Shown one piece after another: positions 36,948 to 46,064 of a DNA stretch of 64,000 nucleotides (the stretch's first letter is position 1; each line of letters begins with the position of its first letter). Made by a program: the position numbers and the translations under genes. The stretch spans positions 434,001 through 498,000 of the forward strand of contig NZ_FNHF01000001.1 of assembly GCF_900103695.1 (NCBI RefSeq). The letters are read 5' to 3'. The notes beneath the pieces are model-generated. The model did no database searches. It had not been told where the DNA came from and saw only the letters and a list, made by a program, of their open reading frames with translations. This DNA comes from Sediminibacillus halophilus (GTDB lineage Bacteria > Bacillota > Bacilli > Bacillales > Amphibacillaceae).

Positions 36948-37828
36948 TCTTTCTTCATAGGAATTCCATATATCTTGGCTTCTAGAGCCCTTCCCGTAGG
37001 TGTAGCAGCCAATCCGCCTTCAGCCGTTTCTCTATGAGCCGAGGGCATCGCTCTCCCTATCCGGTACATGGCACCAATCACTTCGTCACAAGGGATACGA
37101 CTTGTAACTCCGGCCAGCGCCATATCCGCTGAAACAATAGCATTGGAAGCACCCGCAGCATTTCGTTTTACACAGGGAACCTCTACAAGTCCAGCAACCG
37201 GGTCACAAACAAGACCAAGCATGTTTTTCAACGTGATGGCAAAAGCATCCGCGCTTTGCTGTGGCGTACCTCCGGCCATTTCCACGATTGCTGCCGCCGC
37301 CATCGCAGCTGCAGAGCCTACTTCAGCTTGACATCCACCGGCCGCTCCTGAAATAGAAGCATTGTTGGCGACGACAAAACCGAATGCGCCGGCAGTAAAT
37401 AGATAACGGATCATTTCTTCCCTTGTCGGGTGAAGACGGTTTTTAACTGCGAACAGGGTACCCGGAACACAGCCGGCACTTCCGGCAGTAGGGGTGGCGC
37501 ATATCGTTCCCATGGCTGCATTCACTTCGTTCGTAGCAACAGCCTTACTTACTGCATCCAATAGAAGCTCTCCTGACAACGGTTGTTTCTCCTGTAGATA
37601 CTTTTGCAAGAGAACGGCATCACCGCCAGTTAGGCCAGAATGAGATTTAACTCCTTGCAGTCCTTCTTCTACTGCTTTTTCCATTACCGATAAGTTGGTT
37701 TCCATTTGGGCGAAAACTTCTTCTCGTGTTTTATCTTTTACATCCATTTCCTGACGAATCATCACTTCTGAGATTTTAATGTTTTCATTTTCTGCAATTT
37801 CAACTAATTCAGCAGCATTTCGGAACAC
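36944..37828 (-). CDS. sdaAA: L-serine dehydratase, alpha subunit
   Basis: With SdaAB this iron-sulfur enzyme deaminates L-serine to pyruvate and ammonia. The 294 residues include the conserved SHSGLTGGDAVLLQKYL, three cysteines spaced as in [4Fe-4S] serine dehydratases (TICATPTAGSAGCVPGTL near 110-127 and MLGLVCDPVAGLVEVPC near 207-223), and the AGASNAIVSADMALAGV region. Follows sdaAB after 64 bases, overlaps recG. Confidence 0.97.
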   Translation of the reverse strand: MFRNAAELVEIAENENIKISEVMIRQEMDVKDKTREEVFAQMETNLSVMEKAVEEGLQGVKSHSGLTGGDAVLLQKYLQEKQPLSGELLLDAVSKAVATNEVNAAMGTICATPTAGSAGCVPGTLFAVKNRLHPTREEMIRYLFTAGAFGFVVANNASISGAAGGCQAEVGSAAAMAAAAIVEMAGGTPQQSADAFAITLKNMLGLVCDPVAGLVEVPCVKRNAAGASNAIVSADMALAGVTSRIPCDEVIGAMYRIGRAMPSAHRETAEGGLAATPTGRALEAKIYGIPMKKE

Positions 37829-37892
37829 ATGTAAAACTCCTCTCCGTTGATAATAGCGCTTGACAGTTGCGCGTTTCCTGATGTCTACTCTA

Positions 37893-38555
37893 TCAATCTA
37901 CGATTTTTGACAATTGTAGAATATGGGAAGCATTTTCCAGTTCTTGCATTACTTTATCTTCTACGTTTTGGTCTACTTCAATAACCATGAGCGCCTCTTT
38001 TCCAATATCCTTCCGCGAAACTTCCATCCGGCCGATGTTGATTTCATGCTTGGCAAGTATTTGGGTAACAGAAGCAATTGCGCCATGTCGATCATTATGC
38101 ATTACAAGAATAGCAGGATGGTTGCCGGATAAGTGCAGCTCGAATCCATTCAATTCTGTAATTTCCGCCTTTCCTCCACCAATAGAAATACCGACAAGTT
38201 CTAGGTCGCCCTCAGCGTCACCAATTTTAACCCGGGCAGTATTAGGATGTTCTGTTGCAGCTTCATCTTCATGAAAGGAGACTTTCATCCCTTTTTTCTC
38301 AGCCGTTTGAATCGACTTGCCCATCCGCTGATCGTCCGTATCATAGTCCAATAAACCACCGACAATAGCAACATCCGTTCCATGCCCTTTATATGTCTTG
38401 GCGAACGATCCATAAAGATGGATTTCCGCCCATGCGGGTTCCCTTCCGAACAAATTCCTTGCAGCTCTTCCGATTCTGGCGGCACCTGCAGTATGCGAGC
38501 TGGAAGGACCAACCATTACCGGACCGATGATATCAAACACAGATTTGTATTTCAT
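37893..38555 (-). CDS. sdaAB: L-serine dehydratase, beta subunit
   Basis: The ATG at 38555 (MKYKSVFDIIGPVMVGPSSS) follows AAGGAG and gives 220 residues. The N-terminal domain holds GPSSSHTAGAARIGRAARNL, the allosteric substrate-barrel segment; an ACT domain occupies the C-terminal third (NHPAILVMHNDRHGAIASVT, KHEINIGRMEVSRKD). It works with SdaAA. Confidence 0.97.
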   Translation of the reverse strand: MKYKSVFDIIGPVMVGPSSSHTAGAARIGRAARNLFGREPAWAEIHLYGSFAKTYKGHGTDVAIVGGLLDYDTDDQRMGKSIQTAEKKGMKVSFHEDEAATEHPNTARVKIGDAEGDLELVGISIGGGKAEITELNGFELHLSGNHPAILVMHNDRHGAIASVTQILAKHEINIGRMEVSRKDIGKEALMVIEVDQNVEDKVMQELENASHILQLSKIVD

Positions 38556-38678
38556 ACTTCCATCTCCTTCCCCTTTTATTGTAAAGGCTTCCGGACATGA
38601 ATACCAGCCAATTATACACAATAAATTTCATTAATGGACGGCTATCCGGAATTCCTTATTTACTAGCTGGAAACGGGC

Positions 38679-38711
38679 AAAAAAAGCCCTCATCCCGGAC
38701 GAGAGGAGGGC
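38679..38711 (-). terminator. Terminator of yloU-fakA
   Basis: gccctc (38686-38691) pairs with gagggc (38706-38711) around a GC-rich loop; on the minus strand TTTTTTTGCCC follows. Confidence 0.7.
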
Positions 38712-38718
38712 CTTGGTT

Positions 38719-40383
38719 TTATTCGATCGCTAAGATAAATGCATATATCGGCTGACCGCCTTCATGTATTTCTACTTCCAAGTCTTCATAGTTCTCTTCT
38801 AAAAAGGATTCAAGGGCTTCCACTTCTTCCTGTGTAGCGTCTTCGCCCTGTAAAATGGTTACAATTTCATCTTCTTCCTCTACCATTTCCTGGAGCAAAT
38901 CCTTTACAGTTGTAAGCTTGTCCTTATTGGTGGATTTGATTTTCCCATCCGCAAGACCCATGAAACTGCCGTTTTCGATAGCAAGACCGTCGATTTGAGT
39001 ATCTCTTACAGCGTAGGTCACTTGGCCGGTTTTCACATGTTTGCTCGCTTCCAACATATTTGTCTGATTCTCTTCGATTGTAGCATCCGGATGAAAAGCC
39101 AGCAAAGAACTCATACCTTGCGGGATGGTTTTCGTGGCAACGACAGCTACATTTTCTTCTGCAAGATCGGCAGCCTGTTCTGCTGCCATGACAATATTTT
39201 TGTTATTTGGAAGCACAATCACATTACGGGCATTAGCTTGTTTGATCGCATCCGCAATATCTTGTGTACTTGGATTCATTGTTTGACCGCCTTGGATGAC
39301 AACCGTCGCTCCCAGACTTTCCAGCAATGTTTTGAGTCCGTCTCCCATGGCAACTGTAACAATCCCATATTCAGCTGGATCCTCGGAAGCCTTTTGTTTC
39401 TTTTTCTCGCCGACAATCGAGGTATGCTGTTCCCTCATGTTTTCAATTTTCAAATTTATCAAGCTGCCAAACCGTTGACCAAGCGTTAAAACTTCTCCAG
39501 GGTATTCAGCGTGGATGTGAACTTTGACGATCTCATCGTCAGACACAACCAAAAGGGAATCCCCGTGTTCTCCCAGTTCATTGCGGAAAGTCTCTTCTTC
39601 GAACGGGTGGTCCTTCATTTTTTCTTCTTCCAGTTTGACCATGAACTCTGTACAATATCCAAAGGTAATATCCTCTGTATCCATGAAATCTTGTGCCATT
39701 TTGTGATGCTCGGCATTCACCAAGTCATCTAAATCAACGGTAGAACCAGTTGATTCAGGGAGTTCTTCTCCTTTTAGGGAAGCCAGCATTCCTTCATAAA
39801 TTGTAACCAATCCCTGGCCGCCGCTGTCCACTACTCCGACTTCTTTCAATACAGGAAGCAATTCAGGCGTCCGCTTCAATGATGCCTTCGCTTCCTCCAG
39901 CACCTCTTCCAAAAATTTCGTCAGGTCTTCTGTTACCGGTGCAGCCTCCGCCGCCTTAGCTGCTGCATCTTTGGCAACTGTTAAAATGGTTCCTTCAACC
40001 GGTTTCATAACTGCTTTATAGGCCGTTTTAACACCCGTGTCGAAGCCTTCAGCAAATGCAGCGGCATCCAACAAAACTTTTCCTTCTATGCCTTTGGCGA
40101 ACCCTCGGAAAAGTTGAGAAAGAATAACTCCTGAGTTACCCCTTGCCCCCATCAATAACCCTTTAGACAAAGCTTGAGCAATTTCACCAGCCTGATCTGA
40201 ATCGGTGTTTTTAACCTCATTTGCCCCAGATGTCATCGATAAATTCATATTGGTCCCTGTATCTCCGTCTGGTACTGGAAATACATTGAGAGAATCAATC
40301 ATTTTCGCATTATTCGTCAGGTGCTGAGATCCTGCCAATACCATCTGGGCAAAAGCAGCACCATCTATTGTCCGTACCGTCAC
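38719..40383 (-). CDS. fakA: FakA, fatty acid kinase ATP-binding subunit (DAK2 domain)
   Basis: FakA phosphorylates fatty acids held by FakB (DegV family) for use by PlsX/PlsY. The 554-residue product (B. subtilis YloV) has the DhaL-like nucleotide-binding domain at the N-terminus: NVFPVPDGDTGTNMNLSMTS (about 29-48) with the metal-binding Asp residues, LLMGARGNSGVILSQLF, and DSGGQGLVTIYEGML near 187; then the FakA middle and C-terminal domains. No fakB gene is in the window. Linked to yloU as usual. Confidence 0.95.
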   Translation of the reverse strand: MTVRTIDGAAFAQMVLAGSQHLTNNAKMIDSLNVFPVPDGDTGTNMNLSMTSGANEVKNTDSDQAGEIAQALSKGLLMGARGNSGVILSQLFRGFAKGIEGKVLLDAAAFAEGFDTGVKTAYKAVMKPVEGTILTVAKDAAAKAAEAAPVTEDLTKFLEEVLEEAKASLKRTPELLPVLKEVGVVDSGGQGLVTIYEGMLASLKGEELPESTGSTVDLDDLVNAEHHKMAQDFMDTEDITFGYCTEFMVKLEEEKMKDHPFEEETFRNELGEHGDSLLVVSDDEIVKVHIHAEYPGEVLTLGQRFGSLINLKIENMREQHTSIVGEKKKQKASEDPAEYGIVTVAMGDGLKTLLESLGATVVIQGGQTMNPSTQDIADAIKQANARNVIVLPNNKNIVMAAEQAADLAEENVAVVATKTIPQGMSSLLAFHPDATIEENQTNMLEASKHVKTGQVTYAVRDTQIDGLAIENGSFMGLADGKIKSTNKDKLTTVKDLLQEMVEEEDEIVTILQGEDATQEEVEALESFLEENYEDLEVEIHEGGQPIYAFILAIE

Positions 40384-40498
40384 TAAAACTTCCTCCTTCT
40401 ATCCACAAACTGGACAGCTGTCCAACCTTTTTCAAGTAAACGGCTGGTTTCCTGTCTTTCTTTTTATAAGCCGTGAATTTTTCACAGCATCATTCTTT

Positions 40499-40861
40499 TT
40501 AATCAATCGTTACCCTAACGCCCTGGATATAAATGTTTACTGAGCTGATAGACAGTCCCAATGTCTTGTCGAGTGTGTATTTCACCTGTGATTGGACATT
40601 ATGGGCCACTTCGGAAATTTTTGTTCCATAGCTGACAATAATGTACATATCTATATGAAGATTTTCCCCATCCTGTCTTACTACAACACCCCGGGAAAAG
40701 TTTTCTTTTCGAAGAATTTCTGCCAATCCATCTCTAAGTTGATTTTTAGAGGCCATTCCTACAATGCCATAGCATTCAATTGCCGCTCCCCCAGCAATGG
40801 TGGAAACAACATCATTGGTTATCGTTACGTGACCATCCTTTGTAGTGAGTTCAATGGACAT
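40499..40861 (-). CDS. yloU: Asp23/Gls24 family protein (YloU)
   Basis: YloU is an alkaline-shock-type protein found with fakA in Firmicutes; in Staphylococcus, Asp23 relatives associate with the envelope. The 120 residues from the second ATG (40861, MSIELTTKDGHVTITNDVVS) include AGGAAIECYGIVGMASKNQL and VAHNVQSQVKYTLDKTLGLS. GGAGGAGTC precedes; the first ATG, one codon earlier, is possible. Confidence 0.94.
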   Translation of the reverse strand: MSIELTTKDGHVTITNDVVSTIAGGAAIECYGIVGMASKNQLRDGLAEILRKENFSRGVVVRQDGENLHIDMYIIVSYGTKISEVAHNVQSQVKYTLDKTLGLSISSVNIYIQGVRVTID

Positions 40862-40900
40862 CATGACTCCTCCTTGTTTCTAGAAAGTCTAAAGTAATTT

Positions 40901-40909
40901 TATTATAAC
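40901..40909 (-). promoter_or_regulatory. Extended -10 promoter of yloU-fakA
   Basis: Minus-strand TGTTATAAT is a perfect -10 with the TG extension, 40 bases before yloU; no good -35 is seen at the right distance. Confidence 0.5.
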
Positions 40910-41017
40910 ATAAGTCAAAATGAAAGCAGTTTCACAATATGCAAACCCCTTTATACAATGGACGAAAACATACTATCTGTCAAGCTGATTTTCTTGATAT
41001 CGCCCAGAAAACTATAA

Positions 41018-41046
41018 TTGCATTATTCGATGTCATGTGATAAATT
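41018..41046 (+). promoter_or_regulatory. Possible promoter of rpmB
   Basis: TTGCAT (41018-41023), 17 bases, TAAATT (41041-41046) on the plus strand, 44 bases before the rpmB start. The -10 is weak, so other starts are possible. Confidence 0.4.
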
Positions 41047-41089
41047 GTATAAGTATGTGAAGATATTTACGGTTTTAGGAGGGATAAAC

Positions 41090-41278
41090 ATGGGACGTAA
41101 ATGTGTTGTTACAGGTCGTACAACTCGTTCAGGTAATACCCGTTCTCATGCCATGAACGCAAATAAACGTAATTGGAAAGCGAATGTTCAAAAAGTGCGC
41201 ATTATGGTAGACGGCAAGCCGAAACGTGTATATGTTTCTGCTCGTGCTTTGAAATCTGGTAAAGTAGAACGCGTATAA
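41090..41278 (+). CDS. rpmB: 50S ribosomal protein L28
   Basis: L28 is a small basic large-subunit protein. ATG 41090 follows AGGAGGG; 62 residues, beginning [20 protein letters not shown] and ending [16 protein letters not shown], almost identical in pattern to B. subtilis RpmB. Cysteine content is low: only Cys5 is present, so it looks like a non-zinc form. It is transcribed opposite to its neighbours, as in B. subtilis. Confidence 0.98.
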   Translation: MGRKCVVTGRTTRSGNTRSHAMNANKRNWKANVQKVRIMVDGKPKRVYVSARALKSGKVERV

Positions 41279-41340
41279 GGTTGACATTCAATCGTGCTGG
41301 GGCTCCCGCAGTACCCATGCGTTATTAAAAATGATTGACA

Positions 41341-41379
41341 GCAAAAAAGCACCCAAACAGGGTGCTTTTTTGCTTTTTT
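41341..41379. terminator. Terminator after rpmB
   Basis: Perfect 14-bp stem gcaaaaaagcaccc (41341-41354) / gggtgcttttttgc (41360-41373), five-base loop, then TTTTTTC on the plus strand. The A-rich side makes it usable for the converging spoVM transcript as well. Confidence 0.85.
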
Positions 41380-41415
41380 CATAATAAAAGTCGTGTGTTT
41401 CTGTTCAACTGCTGG

Positions 41416-41496
41416 TCAATCTTTTTTAATGGTACCAATGAGTGCTCGGACGAATCCTCCTATGAACCTCGGGAGTTTAAAGGTATAAAACTTCAT
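41416..41496 (-). CDS. spoVM: SpoVM, stage V sporulation protein M
   Basis: A 26-codon gene reading MKFYTFKLPRFIGGFVRALI followed by GTIKKD. SpoVM is an amphipathic helix that recognises the curved forespore membrane and anchors SpoIVA for spore coat assembly. The pattern matches B. subtilis SpoVM nearly residue for residue (MKFYT.KLP.F.GG.VRA), including Pro9. AGGAGGGGG precedes the ATG by five bases. It lies between rpmB and thiN, its standard place. This establishes the organism as a spore former. Confidence 0.96.
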   Translation of the reverse strand: MKFYTFKLPRFIGGFVRALIGTIKKD

Positions 41497-41553
41497 GAAA
41501 TCCCCCTCCTCTTTTCCGGATGGCTGCGCAGTCACTTTGTTTCGTATATGACT

Positions 41554-42207
41554 TTATTCATCTATAAGTACATCACGGCTCTTTATAACCATTAATATGC
41601 CTTCACTGAAAGAAAAAGTACCTTTTTCTGAAAGAAGCTGGTTAGACATGCATAAAGTGGACCCCCACTCCAGGTACCCATTTTGCAATGGATAATAGAA
41701 ATGTTGCAATGTTAACTCGCTTACGTTCGTTGTAAAGGGCAGAAAAGAAATATAAGGGTACATATCATCTTTCCTTATTTGAATAGTCCCGGGAAAAGCA
41801 AGGGAAATTTGGTTCCCTTTATCGATGATGGTTCCTTTGATTCCTTGTTTCTCCAATCTGTATAATTGCTGAACGTTGGCCAAGCTGTGGTCCAATCGTC
41901 CACCGGTCACACCAAAGAAATAAATGGATGAAGACTTCCGTTCCTGCGCCTCCATTACCGCCAACTCCAAATCGGTTTCATCCTTTTCCGGCGGAAATGT
42001 TTTTACTTCGCGGGCATGGACACGAATTTTTTCCATTTCTTTCTTTGTTACGGAATCAAAATCCCCTAGAGCCAAATCAGGCTTCAGTCCTTGTTGAATG
42101 AGCGTTACAGCCCCTTTATCGGCTCCAATCCAGCATGTGATATTCGGATATGCATGTAAGTCGGGGACATAGTCTTCAGGACCCCCTCCTACGATTCCAA
42201 TTGCCAT
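41554..42207 (-). CDS. thiN: ThiN, thiamine diphosphokinase
   Basis: ThiN transfers pyrophosphate from ATP to thiamine, giving thiamine diphosphate. The 217-residue protein has the family motifs GADKGAVTLIQQGLKPDLAL (about 27-46), LGDFDSVTKKEM, KDETDLELAV and FFGVTGGRLDHSLANVQQLY (about 98-117), then the substrate-lid C-terminal domain. No TPP riboswitch was recognised upstream. A 320-base gap separates it from rpe. Confidence 0.94.
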   Translation of the reverse strand: MAIGIVGGGPEDYVPDLHAYPNITCWIGADKGAVTLIQQGLKPDLALGDFDSVTKKEMEKIRVHAREVKTFPPEKDETDLELAVMEAQERKSSSIYFFGVTGGRLDHSLANVQQLYRLEKQGIKGTIIDKGNQISLAFPGTIQIRKDDMYPYISFLPFTTNVSELTLQHFYYPLQNGYLEWGSTLCMSNQLLSEKGTFSFSEGILMVIKSRDVLIDE

Positions 42208-42527
42208 ATTATGCTATGCTCCTTTTCAGTTAATATCGGTATTTTTCACTCCACCACCCCAGCCTTCCAGCACGGCATTCATGGAAGGATCATCTTTCTT
42301 AGAATCAAAAAGAAATCGAACGAGTTCGAAGGTCTAGGATTTCGAATCATCGTTCGGTTATGTTTTGGCCCCTATATGCTTTTGTTCAAATCTCAACCTC
42401 TTACCTAATGCCGCAAAGCTCCTGCACTCTCTCCCCGTAATTGATAAGCCCTGCCGCTGTGCGGAAAAATAATACCACATCGAGGCATGAAGGTTGTCGG
42501 GTTTATAACAAGGAGAAGTAGCATTGT
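42208..42527. other. Intergenic region between thiN and rpe
   Basis: Holds the terminator described separately (42305-42356). Downstream of that, on the minus strand, an open frame runs into thiN's leader and ends at 42226; from an ATG at 42282 it reads MNAVLEGWGGGVKNTDIN, without a ribosome site. 42357-42527 shows nothing I can assign. In B. subtilis these genes are adjacent. Confidence 0.5.
42305..42356 (-). terminator. Terminator after rpe
   Basis: cgaacga (42317-42323) pairs with tcgttcg (42350-42356); inside, ttcgaa (42325-42330) pairs with ttcgaa (42341-42346). On the minus strand TTTCTTTTTGATT follows. It would end the priA-to-rpe series of genes. Confidence 0.6.
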
Positions 42528-43181
42528 TCAGTATGCATTACGTATTTCCTGAATAGCTTGTTGCCGATCTTCTTTTGAGAAAATGGCACTTCCTGCTACG
42601 AGCACATTCGCTCCAGCGTTTACACAGGCCGCCGCTGTTTCAGCATTTACTCCTCCATCCACTTCAATCTCAAAATCCAGATTCATTTCATTTCGCCATT
42701 CTGAGATCGTCTTCACTTTCTCCAAAACTTCGGATATAAAACTTTGCCCTCCAAAACCTGGATTCACTGTCATCAATAATACGAGATCAACCTGTTGTAA
42801 GACTGGTTTAATAAACTCTGCCGGTGTGGCTGGATTGATGACAACCCCTGCTTTCACCCCGGCATTTTTTATCAGTTGCAGCGTGCGATGCAAATGAGTG
42901 CATGCCTCTTGATGTACAGTAAGAATATCCGCCCCTGCGTCCGCGAACGGCTTTATATACTGTTCAGGTTGCTCGATCATCAAATGGACGTCAAGCGGAA
43001 GGTTTGTTACGGGCCTGATTGCCTCCACTACCAGAGGACCGATCGTTATGTTCGGAACATAATGTCCATCCATCACGTCCACATGGATGTAGTCAGCTCC
43101 AGCAGCTTCCACTTCTTCAATTTCTTCTTTTAATCTCGCGAAGTCTGCAGATAAGATCGACGGTGCTATTTTTGTGTTCAT
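42528..43181 (-). CDS. rpe: Ribulose-phosphate 3-epimerase
   Basis: Rpe interconverts ribulose 5-phosphate and xylulose 5-phosphate in the pentose phosphate pathway. The 217-residue TIM barrel begins APSILSADFARLKEEIEEVE, with the metal site in YIHVDVMDGHYVPNITIGP (about 32-50), VHLMIEQPE, TVNPGFGGQSFISEVLEKV and EVDGGVNAETAAACVNAGA. Three bases separate it from rsgA. Confidence 0.97.
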   Translation of the reverse strand: MNTKIAPSILSADFARLKEEIEEVEAAGADYIHVDVMDGHYVPNITIGPLVVEAIRPVTNLPLDVHLMIEQPEQYIKPFADAGADILTVHQEACTHLHRTLQLIKNAGVKAGVVINPATPAEFIKPVLQQVDLVLLMTVNPGFGGQSFISEVLEKVKTISEWRNEMNLDFEIEVDGGVNAETAAACVNAGANVLVAGSAIFSKEDRQQAIQEIRNAY

Positions 43182-43184
43182 CAG

Positions 43185-44069
43185 TTAGTACCTCGGCTTT
43201 CTATTCTGTATTTCATCAAAAAACTGCAAATAATGCTGATACCTGTATTCCGGTATCTCCCCAACATCCACTGCAGCTTTCACGGCACATTTGGGCTCTT
43301 TAAAGTGCATGCATCCCCGGAATTTACAGTCTGCCTGTCTTATTCTCATTTCGGGGAAACAATCGGAGAGATCCTCCAATTCGACTTCCGCGAAATCCAG
43401 CGAACTGAAACCAGGTGTATCTGCTACAAGCCCGTCATTTATTTCTACCAATTCAACATGTCTTGTGGTGTGCTTCCCCCGGCCGAGACTTTCGGAAATT
43501 TCATTTGTTTCCAAATTAAGACGCGGATTGACGGCATTTAGTAATGAAGACTTCCCTACACCGGACTGACCTGCAATCACAGATATTTTGCCTTTTATCG
43601 TCTTTTCCACATCGGTCAATCCTTCCTCCAGTTTCGAGGAAACCGGCTGCACCAGGTAACCTATTTTTTGGTAATCCTCCTGGTAGCGTTCAATATCTGC
43701 AGCTTGTTGTTGATCAAGCATATCCATCTTGGATATAAGAATGACCGGCTCGATATGTTTAGACTCTATCAATACAAGAAAACGGTCCAGCAGAAGTGTA
43801 CTAAAGTCGGGTTTAACCGCAGAAACCACAATGATTGCTTGATCAATATTAGCTACCGGCGGCCTTACCAGTTCATTTTTTCTCGGTTTGATATCCACGA
43901 CATACCCTTCTCCCGGGTTACTTTCTTCAAATTCCACCATATCTCCTACCAGAGGATTGATTTTATTTTTTCGAAAAACCCCTCTGCCCCGGCATTGGAA
44001 TACGTCGCCATTTTCCGCTTTCACATAGTAAAAGCCGCTCAATGCTTTTATGATCTTGCCCGTAGTCAT
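43185..44069 (-). CDS. rsgA: RsgA (CpgA), ribosome small subunit GTPase
   Basis: RsgA checks late 30S maturation. The 294-residue protein has an OB domain (KIIKALSGFYYVKAENGDVF), a circularly permuted GTPase with ILISKMD (G4) before GQSGVGKSSLLNAVNPRLN (G1, about 168-186) and DTPGFSSLD (G3), and a zinc-binding segment CKFRGCMHFKEPKCAVK (about 248-264, with a further His). It abuts prkC directly; in B. subtilis the same linkage occurs and CpgA is a PrkC substrate. Confidence 0.97.
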   Translation of the reverse strand: MTTGKIIKALSGFYYVKAENGDVFQCRGRGVFRKNKINPLVGDMVEFEESNPGEGYVVDIKPRKNELVRPPVANIDQAIIVVSAVKPDFSTLLLDRFLVLIESKHIEPVILISKMDMLDQQQAADIERYQEDYQKIGYLVQPVSSKLEEGLTDVEKTIKGKISVIAGQSGVGKSSLLNAVNPRLNLETNEISESLGRGKHTTRHVELVEINDGLVADTPGFSSLDFAEVELEDLSDCFPEMRIRQADCKFRGCMHFKEPKCAVKAAVDVGEIPEYRYQHYLQFFDEIQNRKPRY

Positions 44070-46064
44070 TTAGTCACCTTCCCCGTCCTCGTATGGCACT
44101 GTTTTTTCGATTATTACTTCATCCTCTCGCATGACACGGTATTCCGCATCCTCTCCGGGAGGTATCGTCAATTTGATGGTGAACTCTGTATCTTCAGTGA
44201 TTGTTTCCTCTTTAAACAGCTCTGTTATATCTCTGTCCAAATCACCAACATAGATTCTCACTTCCTGTTCAGGTGGCTGTTCTTCCTGCTGCTCGTCGTC
44301 TGCATTTGACTCATCCCCCGTATAAGGCACTGTGAAAGTAACTGAATGGTTAACCGGTGGCTGTTCTTTTGGACCAGTGGAAATAAAAATTTCTACTTCT
44401 GATTCGAGTGTGACATCACTGTATGGTTCTGGTTTCTGACGGATGACATTTCCTTCTTTCACGTCTTCGGAATGCTCTTCTGTAACGGCTACACGTAAGC
44501 CCTCGTCTTCAATCGCCTTCCGGGCCTCTGATTCTGTCATCCCCTGATAGGATGGCAATGTAACAGTTTCAGGACCTTTACTAATTTCAAAAATAACATT
44601 GGTTTCATCCGGGACAACTTCTGCATCTGGTTGTGGTTGTATTTGTGTGATTATCTCACCAACCGGTCTATCCGAGAACTTTTCATACGCATTGATATTT
44701 TTGTAACCAGACTGTTCCAGCAGACTCTCTACCTGACTGAAATCCCTGCCGATATAATCGTCAAAAGTGACCTTTTCCTTTCCATCACTTGTAAAAACGG
44801 TTACCGTGGACCCTTCTTTCACCGTCGTCCCTGCTTCCGGGTCGGTGCTGATGACATTTCCTTCTGGGACTTCATCCGAAAACATGGTTTCCCGTTCCAC
44901 TTCTAAGTTCAAATCATCCAACTTGCTTAGCGCTTCTTCATATTCCATTCCGCTTACGTCGATTAATTCGACATCCTTAGGCTGCAAAAGACCTGGGATG
45001 AAAAATAAAGCTGCGATAACACCACCCAAAAGGACAAATATGCTAATCGCAACCCATATGAGTGTCTTGTTCCGTTTTCGCTTTTTACTTTTTTTGTCCT
45101 TTACGCCATTGTTTTTTGTATTATCATGCACGATGGTTTCTTCAGTCGACTTTGTTTGAAATGTGTCTTCTGTAATGATAGGGATCGCTTTCGTTTCTTC
45201 CCCATTTTCATCTGGCGTCTGAAATTTTTCCTCGTCCAGTCTTTCCGGGTCAAGAGCTGTTTCCAAATCTTCTTCCATTTCATGTACCGTTTCATACCGA
45301 TAAAAGGGGTCCTTTGTAGTTGATTTCAACACAATGTTCTCGACGCTTTGTGGTATGTCCGGTTCCCATCTTTTCACAGAGGGAGTCTCGCTCTGCAAAT
45401 GCTTCAATGCGATGGAAACCGCCGATTGACCAGAAAACGGCAATCGACCGGTCAAAAGTTCAAACAGGACGATTCCCAGGGAGTATATATCTGACTTTTT
45501 GTTTGCCATTCCTCCCCGTGCCTGTTCCGGTGATAAATAATGAACCGATCCAAGTACGGAATTGGTCTGTGTCAATGAGGTAGCACTTAACGCTACAGCA
45601 ATACCGAAGTCAGTCACTTTCACATTGCCATAACTGTCGATCAGGATATTCTGCGGCTTGATATCACGATGGACAATATCGTTGGCATGAGCGTGGGTAA
45701 TCGCAGAAGTGACTTGCTTCATTATCGTGATAGATTCATCGACAGCAATAGGGCCATACGTTTGTATGTATTTTTTCAGAGTCATCCCATCCACATATTC
45801 CATTACCATATAATAAATGCCTTCTTCTTCCCCTACATCGTAAATATTGACTATGTTTGGATGGGAAAGGCTGGTTGCCGAATGCGCCTCTCGATGGAAC
45901 CTTGCAATAAATTCGTCATCGTTGGCATACTCAAGCCGGAGTACTTTAATGGCTACATCCCGCTCTAGGATAATGTCCCTGGCAAGATAGACATTTGCCA
46001 TTCCTCCGCCGCCGATTGTTTGCTTTATTTTGTACCTTTCATTCAAGATTCTGCCGTTTAGCAC
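44070..46064 (-). CDS. prkC: PrkC, PASTA-domain Ser/Thr protein kinase
   Basis: PrkC senses peptidoglycan-derived signals and phosphorylates cytoplasmic targets; in B. subtilis it triggers spore germination by muropeptides. The 664-residue protein has a Hanks-type kinase domain (IGGGGMANVYLARD at 17-30, Lys in VAIKVLR, HRDIKPQNILID near 134, DFGIA), a single transmembrane helix near 335-357 (LIWVAISIFVLLGGVIAALF), and three extracellular PASTA repeats (about 360-425, 430-497, 500-565), then an acidic Ig-like C-terminal region. It abuts prpC with a one-base overlap. Confidence 0.97.
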   Translation of the reverse strand: MLNGRILNERYKIKQTIGGGGMANVYLARDIILERDVAIKVLRLEYANDDEFIARFHREAHSATSLSHPNIVNIYDVGEEEGIYYMVMEYVDGMTLKKYIQTYGPIAVDESITIMKQVTSAITHAHANDIVHRDIKPQNILIDSYGNVKVTDFGIAVALSATSLTQTNSVLGSVHYLSPEQARGGMANKKSDIYSLGIVLFELLTGRLPFSGQSAVSIALKHLQSETPSVKRWEPDIPQSVENIVLKSTTKDPFYRYETVHEMEEDLETALDPERLDEEKFQTPDENGEETKAIPIITEDTFQTKSTEETIVHDNTKNNGVKDKKSKKRKRNKTLIWVAISIFVLLGGVIAALFFIPGLLQPKDVELIDVSGMEYEEALSKLDDLNLEVERETMFSDEVPEGNVISTDPEAGTTVKEGSTVTVFTSDGKEKVTFDDYIGRDFSQVESLLEQSGYKNINAYEKFSDRPVGEIITQIQPQPDAEVVPDETNVIFEISKGPETVTLPSYQGMTESEARKAIEDEGLRVAVTEEHSEDVKEGNVIRQKPEPYSDVTLESEVEIFISTGPKEQPPVNHSVTFTVPYTGDESNADDEQQEEQPPEQEVRIYVGDLDRDITELFKEETITEDTEFTIKLTIPPGEDAEYRVMREDEVIIEKTVPYEDGEGD

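Noticed and set aside
41496-41595. Plus-strand frame overlapping spoVM and thiN end
   Set aside because: Antisense shadow; spoVM on the other strand explains the region.
43668-44309. 213-aa plus-strand frame
   Set aside because: Antisense to rsgA and prkC; composition of a shadow frame.
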